In this document: positions 57,685-64,000 of the stretch, piece after piece | How the letters are laid out: each line of letters begins with the position of its first letter | How positions within the stretch are numbered: position 1 is the first letter of the stretch | NCBI GenBank assembly: GCA_026874595.1 | Contig: CM049308.1 | Coordinates: forward strand, 43,157,327-43,221,326 | DNA length: 64,000 bases | Reading direction: 5' to 3' | DNA from: Sipunculus nudus | Lineage: Eukaryota > Annelida > Sipuncula > Golfingiida > Sipunculidae | Made by a program: the position numbers and the translations under genes | The notes under the pieces: model-generated | What the model was told of the DNA's origin: nothing | What the model saw: only the letters and a program-made list of their open reading frames with translations | The model's database searches: none

Positions 57685-57785
57685 GCTGTCCTGCCTCTGT
57701 GGGCAGTGCTCAGCCTTGTATGATTCTGTTACAGTCTACAGAAGCACCGCCGTGGAACAGGACAGAACCACACCTGCACTAAGAG
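57685..57785 (+). CDS. Candidate second exon of the 47.75-kb gene
   Basis: Preceded by a strong acceptor (gtttatttcag) and followed by AAGAG|GTATAT. Joined in phase to the first exon it reads GCPASVGSAQPCMILLQS, then TEAPPWNRTEPHLH and a TAA at 57,780-57,782, two codons before the donor. If the join is right the product is a 62-residue secreted peptide with an Asn-Arg-Thr glycosylation site after signal cleavage. Alternatively an earlier donor (CCTT|GTATGA at 57,717) is used and the chain continues elsewhere, or the exon uses another frame with no stop (LSCLCGQCSALYDSVTVYRS). It holds two CpGs in an otherwise CpG-free neighbourhood, which suits constrained coding DNA. Confidence 0.35.
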
Positions 57786-59715
57786 GTATATCTTGTAGAC
57801 CAAAAGAGGAAATGTTGCAGGATATTATTGTTTCCAGACAGTGTATCACAAAAAAGCCATGTCACAGCACTAAAAATAACCTGCTGTATAATCTGAAAGG
57901 CAGAGCAGGGTAACTTTATAGCTGAGTGTGTATTATGTGGTGTTGATAGCCAGATAATACAGACTATCAGATTAATGTCTACATGGGTGCTGCATCATCT
58001 TGTGTATTTCATCTAGTCTGTGACATTGTCCAAATTCATATGTCTAGAAACACTGTCTTGCAGCATTTTAGCTCTCAACATTTTATCTGGGTATTATCTT
58101 GTGTTTGTCTTACAGTTTGTATTTTACAGTTTATATTTTAACATGTGCATATTGCTTTATGTTTCAGGTGCATATTGCTTTATGTTTCAGCTGCCAAATA
58201 TTTTTAATTTTATATATTCCAATCAATTCCTGAATAAGTGTTATTTCAAGCTGTTGAATATATGGGTGTACTTGCTCTGTGTGAGTGTGTAAACATCTCG
58301 CTTACATGGTGTTACTTAAAAAGTCTTGAAATTTTGCTAATCGATCTGAAGATTCATGTGTTGTATTTATGTGTAGCTGCCTCTTTATATAATTTATCAT
58401 ATTTATGCAAGCTCATTTGATGACTGGATCAAGTACTTCTATAAACATAGAATGTTTTATAACTTTTGAAATTATAATATCTTTGCTGATCTCTTGTGTC
58501 TATCTCCACATCATAAATTTTGTCTTTGAACATAATCCACCCTGTCTGATATCTGAATGTTTGCCTTCCATTTTATCACAGACCAGGTTTGTTACATATA
58601 TGCTCATATTTAAAGGCTGAGGATTCCAGCTGATCCAGGGCTGGCTCCATAGTCTATTATTTCCAGATGAAATTTGAAACTCAGCTTTCTTTAAAACATT
58701 TGTTTTAACTGATTTTGAACTGCTGTATGAAATGCATAGAGGGGTTAGCTGTCATTTATTGGCATGTACTGATAATCCACGACTTTCTAAACACCTGTGA
58801 TACTGTGTATTTTCAGTATATCTTGACCTGACCATCAGACCACATCCAGCACTCAGCATCTGAACCACTAAGTCACTTTCTTGTCTTACAGTGTGTATTT
58901 ATTATAAAAGGGTAAATGCTGTTTTGAATTCTAATTTGCATTCATAAAATAATGTTCACAGGGAGGTGTGCTGAGTTATGTAAATGCCAGTGTGAGTGTT
59001 TTATTATCAAATAATAATGTGGTTTTCTCATAAACTGACTGTACACCCAAGAACATGACAAATATTGCTCGTTTAGTTGTTATAGGTGGCCTTTACCACT
59101 GTCAGGGTTTACTACCTATTATGATTGACACTAACAGGGCATAAAATGCCAATTCTGAAACATGTGTTTATCAGTGTGGAGAAGTATATGGGGCTGTGGT
59201 TTATGTCTTGTGCAGCATGTGTAAAGTCGTAAAAGTCACGTTTGGGCCATAGTTATGGGGCTCAGTTGGTGCCAAGAGCCTGGCAGAATGTTCCAAGCTG
59301 CAAACAATTGTGGAATGATTATGACCCCCCCCGAGGTGAGCAGGCCTTTCTCGTGTGGCCTGTGTAATCATAATTTAAAACTCATAATAAAACATCTATA
59401 GATATAAAATTGCCGCATCTTACAAGGTTTTGATTGCATTCTGGGCCTGGTAGGATCAAGGGCAGTCCGTGATTCCTCCATGCCATTGCATAGTTATGAC
59501 ATGGCCCGGCTGGGCTCGGTGTTTGGTGTGGTATAGTTATTACATGGCCCGGCAGGGTGCTCATGGGTGTCTTTTCCTACTGTCCTGGTTTGTTTTAGAC
59601 GGGTTTTGTTTCATCCAGCAGCAGCTTACATTTACATTCTGTGCCAGTTCCTTTTACATCCTTTCTTTTTATCAGAAGTTTTAATGGCCAGAAACTTTCT
59701 TTAAAACAAAACATG
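57786..59715. other. CpG-poor intronic-looking DNA
   Basis: No exon defended. A 31-bp tandem pair 'tggcccggc(t/a)ggg' near 59,503 and 59,545 occurs in a short CpG-richer patch. Confidence 0.35.
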
Positions 59716-59717
59716 CA

Positions 59718-59912
59718 TGTGGTCAGACATACACACATCTGACTGGTATACTTGGTCAGACATACTCATATCTGACTGGTATATATGGTCAGACATACAC
59801 ACATCTGACTGGTATACTTGGTCAGACATACACACATCTGACTGGTATATATGGTCAGACATACACGCATCTGACTGGTATACATGGTCAGACATGCACA
59901 CATCTGATTGTA
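59718..59912. repeat. 33-bp hairpin minisatellite, six units
   Basis: Unit GGTCAGACATACACACATCT plus GACTGGTATACTT. Each contains GTCAGA...TCTGAC, so every unit can fold. Both strands are open: plus spells WSDIHTSDWYT, minus VCMSDHIYQSD, eleven residues per unit. Confidence 0.9.
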
Positions 59913-62680
59913 AAGAATCAGCCAATTGAGGGCATCAGAAATATACCTGAACTAGCAGTTTCGAAATCCTAGTGGGATATTTAAGTAAAAGGTCATATAA
60001 AAGGTACTGGCAGTATCTCAATTATCACTACATCAGCACATCTTTTCGCATGTTGGTCTTCAGTAGGTTTGATAGTTATATGAAAATGTCTCCTTGTCAT
60101 TTTCACACAAGTTTGTAGTACTTTTTAAACTCACAAATATAGCTTGACAGTTCTGCCTGTGATCATATATTTTGCATTGAATCATAAGATCTCATTGTTA
60201 ATTTTGAGGATCAGTACAAGTCTAGTGGATCAGTAACAAAATGATTCTTGTGTTGGGTTGACTTTCACATCACCTACACTGTTTATTTGTAGCTTGTGAT
60301 TTTAAAGTGAACAAAATTCTATGTGTAATAAATTGTAGGTTTTTAAACATATGTGATTCTTCAACTTCAGCAGTAAACATGTAGAATTCACAGTCTAGTT
60401 GCCAAATATTGTTCTCCTTACTGTTCTATTGTCACTTTTTCAGTTATTATTATTATCTAAATCCCTCATGTAAAGGTTTAAAAACACACTTACTAGAACC
60501 CTTTATTCCACTTGAGATGAGTTTTTAGAATACCATGTAATGATGTTTTAAGTTTCTTATTTGACAGCTGGCTTAATCATTGCCTAGTCATCTCTCCTCC
60601 CCTGCTCACCTCGCCTAATGTCCAACAGCTGTGCTTCTTTCCTTACAAAATATCTCTGGTGCTGATGAGCCTAACTGAGCATCCTCACCCATGTGTCATT
60701 TACCTCCCTTTTTCCCCTCTTTTAAGTCATTCCATATTTTCCTTGTTTTATGCAGATTATGAAATATCAAAGTTAAAATCAGTTAGATGAACACCAACAG
60801 AAAGATATCTCAATCTTAAGTGTCAGGATTATCAAGAGTGGAGAGATGTGATTAAAAGTAATTATTTTTATGTAATTTTAATTGTTAATTATAGCATTTG
60901 GAAATAATGAGGTTGCATCTTATATATTCTTATAATTGTATAATAATTACAGCTGATTCTGATTTGACCACAGCCATGGAACTGGTACTTAGGTAACATC
61001 AAACACATGACATAACACATTTAATATCACAAACAGATGAGCTCACAAAACATGCGACATATGCACAACACCACAGACATATTCTCACATTACATCACAC
61101 ACCTCACTCAAGTAATAGATTTCAGCGATGAAACCATCATTGCAATACTGATTTGATACCAGTAATTTCAAGCTCAAAAACATCCTGAAAAGAGTTTTCC
61201 CTTTTTTTTTCTTTCTTTCAGAGTTTTCTATTTGAATGTGAATTTTTCTCAGAGCTTCATCCTTTTTCTTGTTTCCCATGCTTTTTGTGTTTGACATGCT
61301 TTAGAGTTTAAAACATTATGAATGTCAACAGCTATTTGACTAATTACACCCCTCACACACAGCAAATGTCATTTACACACATGGGTGCCATGGGTGCCCC
61401 TTTTTCATCTATACATTTTGCTAATAAAATGAATGTCATTTTGTCATTAAAAAATGGCTCTTATTGCAATCCAAGTTACTAACAAAATTGTGTCACAGAG
61501 TTGCAGTGTTCCCCAGATATCAATGGACAGCTGTGTTTTAGATATGAATAAAATACCAAAATAACTGATGATATGATTCACCTGTTTCAGTGACTTTATG
61601 GTATACCCAGCCAGTTAATAAACCCTCATGTTTAATAGATTTACAATGTTAGGGCAAGTGTTTTTATTTTTTGTTGGTTTCTGGAGCAGTATGAATCTTG
61701 TTATTTTATACTCATGTTGCTTCATTATTTCTTATATATTTAGAATTTAAATTTCAAACTCTCCAATGCCTGACCACCGTGGCCGATACACATAGCATTG
61801 ACAGTCATGCTTCCTTGAAAACACTTGACTTAATTAACAGAAGTGGGTTCATGGTCCATCACTGATGACTATATATCACACTCTATTGAGAAAATGGGGG
61901 CGGGGATAGGGGGGGGGGGCATATACACTGTTACAAGGGCCTGTGTGTGTGTTTAAGTCCCTGCCCCCCCCTCCCCTTCCTCTTCCCCATATTGTGAGAG
62001 GAATTTTTCTCTCTCCTGTGTACACATTGGCTCACAAAACATCACACACATAACAGTACACATACACATTTACATCCATACAGTATTATATACATGATTT
62101 TGCACATCTGTACCAACATATAATCCACAAAATCACAAACACACATGTACTTACATGAATAACTTTTTATGTACAACATCTCACTAATGTACTAGGACTA
62201 GGATGTTTTGAACTAGCACATTTTGGACCTGGATATTTTGAGCAAATTGTTTTGCATGGTAGGACATTTCTTTCCAGGTCAGCATTAGAGTTTTCCATAA
62301 AAAGGGATTAATATTATAAATTTATAATTCTCATATTTTTAACCATTTCAAATATACTACTTGAAGCTGAAAATAGATAAATTTAATCGAAATTATGGCA
62401 ATTTTAAGCTGAATATTATAAACAGCAGTTTACAGTTGCTTTATAGTCATAAAGAGTTAAACTAAAATATTCAGCCTAAAATTGCCACAAAATGAAATCC
62501 AATGATAAGTGATAACCATTTTAAGACTATTTACTCAGTAATAATCCTGATGTCTATTCCACATTTATGAAACCCTTTTCAACTTCCTGTAATTATCAAG
62601 CAGTTGTAAACTTTATAAAGCCTTGTTATATTGAGCTTAAAATTGCATTAATTTCAATGTATCCCTAGACAAAGTTGGGA
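59913..62680. other. CpG-poor intronic-looking DNA with CA-rich tracts
   Basis: CA-rich low-complexity stretches at 60,990-61,110 and 62,030-62,160; G and C runs near 61,900-61,975. No exon defended. Confidence 0.4.
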
Positions 62681-62689
62681 TCCTATGGT

Positions 62690-64000
62690 TTCACGACGGT
62701 CATGCTGCCACTGCCGCCGCAGAAAAATCTTGTGAGCGGGATAACTCAAAAAATATTTCACTGATCTTTTTCAAACTTTACATTTGTATAGATATAGGTA
62801 AGGGGACGAAGCCTATTTAAAATGGGGTCATGACCTATGCTAGGAGAGTGACCTTGACCTTGAATAGGTCCATTTTTGCTGAAAATAACACAAATTCTTA
62901 AATATCTCAAGTAAGCTTGCATGGACTGGTCCTAAAATCAAGGTGACCGAAGATCTTGGATAGCCTTGTGATATACCTGAAACTGGTGGCGCCACCTATT
63001 ATCCTTTTCTTGTTTTTACGCCTTTTAATACCCCCATAATTGCCACTTGACAGTACTGTAAGCATTATAAGTCAAAAACTAATGGACAGAATTCTTTCAT
63101 ATTATGCACATGTAGAGAGATGGGTTATGGGATGAGGTCTATTTACATTTGGGGTCATGACCTTTACCATGAGAGTGGCCTTGACCTTTAATGTGTCCAT
63201 ATTTGGTGAAAATCACACACCTCATGATATCTCCAGTGTTGATAGCCATATGGATTTCAAACGTGACTTATGTATGGCCCACCACTAAAATAAGAACCCT
63301 ATTGGTTCTAGGGTCATGAGGTCAAAGGTCAAGGTCACTTCACTCGTATCTTAAAAGATACTGTGGATGCATTTTAAGCCAAACTTTCACCCCAGGTCTT
63401 CCATCTTGAATATATAGCTCACTTGCCAATAGTGGATGATCCATATAAATTTTGGGGTCACAAGGTCAAGGCCACGAGCTATCTGTCAAAAAATTAGTTT
63501 CTGGATGATAATTCCTGCTTTTATTGATGTATTGATTTCAAACTTGAATTATATATGTCCCATTGAAAAGCAAGACTCCAATTGATTTTGGGGTCATGAG
63601 GTCAAAGGTGAAGGTCATAGGACACATCTTTAAAAAGATTGTGAATGCATTTTCAGCCAAACAATTCATCTCAGATCTTTCATCTTGCACATATAGTCAC
63701 CTGCCAAGAGTGGAAGACCCCTATCAATTTTGAGGTCACAGGGTCAAAGGTGAAGGTCACAGGAGCCATCTGTCCAAAAATTAGTTTCTGGATGATAATT
63801 CCTGCTTTTATTGATGTATGGATTTCAAACTTGACTTATATATGTCCCATTGGAAAAGCAAGACCCGAATTGATTTTGGGGTCATGAGGTCAAAGGTCAA
63901 GGTCACAGGACACATGTTTAAAAAGATTGTGGATTGATAGATGGAAGAAACAATAATTGCTTGCCAAGTGTCAGTATATGCTGCTAAAAATGGGGGCCTA
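62690..64000. repeat. Tandem repeat of ~285 bp with AGGTCA clusters, runs off the window
   Basis: The start 'ccactgccgccgcagaaaaa' and the core 'ggtggcgccacctattatcc' (62,983) link it to the GGCGCC group. From 63,100 units repeat every 279-288 bp, with 'ggggtcatgaggtcaaaggt' near 63,308, 63,590 and 63,880 and 'ttagtttctggatgataatt' at 63,495 and 63,780. Confidence 0.8.

Overview
The window is animal nuclear DNA, not prokaryotic or viral. It is AT-rich, full of (AT)n microsatellites, MITE-like DNA elements, decayed retrotransposons and tandem repeats with units of about 146, 280 and 330 bp, and it has GT-AG splice signals. Copies of mollusc-type repeats (GGCGCC-centred tandem units, a 'GAGCTATAGCGATCACC' module, 'CAGTGGCGGATCCAG' and 'CAGTGGAACC' element ends) suggest a lophotrochozoan, perhaps a bivalve or other mollusc. 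That assignment is inference from repeat style; no full-length conserved gene identifies the species.

Layout. 1-13 kb: a partial LTR-like sequence, two tandem-repeat blocks, a duplicated decayed exon at 6.1 kb, and a pair of ~550-bp inverted repeats (6.4 and 12.4-12.9 kb). Between those arms lie two MITE-like elements and a broken LINE reverse-transcriptase gene (10.0-12.15 kb). 13-24 kb: a small CpG-rich island with a possible minus-strand first exon, several ~140-bp and ~280-bp tandem-repeat blocks, a long hairpin at 17.3-17.5 kb and a clear TA-flanked MITE at 20.23-20.41 kb. 24.9-25.4 kb: the best coding signal in the window, two spliced exons (the last two of an unrecognised gene) with one in-frame TGA. 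26-32 kb: more repeats and a ~780-bp LTR carrying a perfect heat-shock element just upstream of a TATA box. 33-46 kb: AT-rich DNA with MITEs, short GC-rich palindromes, long (AT)n tracts, and a possible signal-peptide first exon at 33.77 kb.

47-62.6 kb looks different. A CpG-rich promoter-like stretch (E-box, YY1, CCAAT and GC-box matches at 47.37-47.44 kb) precedes a first exon with a near-consensus donor at 47,844. After that the sequence becomes strongly CpG-poor for about 14 kb, as expected for the methylated body of an expressed invertebrate gene. Inside this presumed intron are a 2-kb minisatellite of 30-bp units interrupted by a SINE-like insert, a 33-bp hairpin minisatellite, and a cluster of inverted GAATTC-centred motifs. 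A candidate second exon at 57,685-57,785 continues the reading frame and completes a signal peptide. 62.7-64.0 kb returns to tandem repeats rich in AGGTCA nuclear-receptor half-sites.

No operon, CRISPR array, rRNA or convincing tRNA gene is present. Most open frames are chance or repeat-derived. The parts with most biological interest are the spliced gene fragments, the LTR with its heat-shock promoter, and the repeat families with conserved palindromes or receptor-type motifs.
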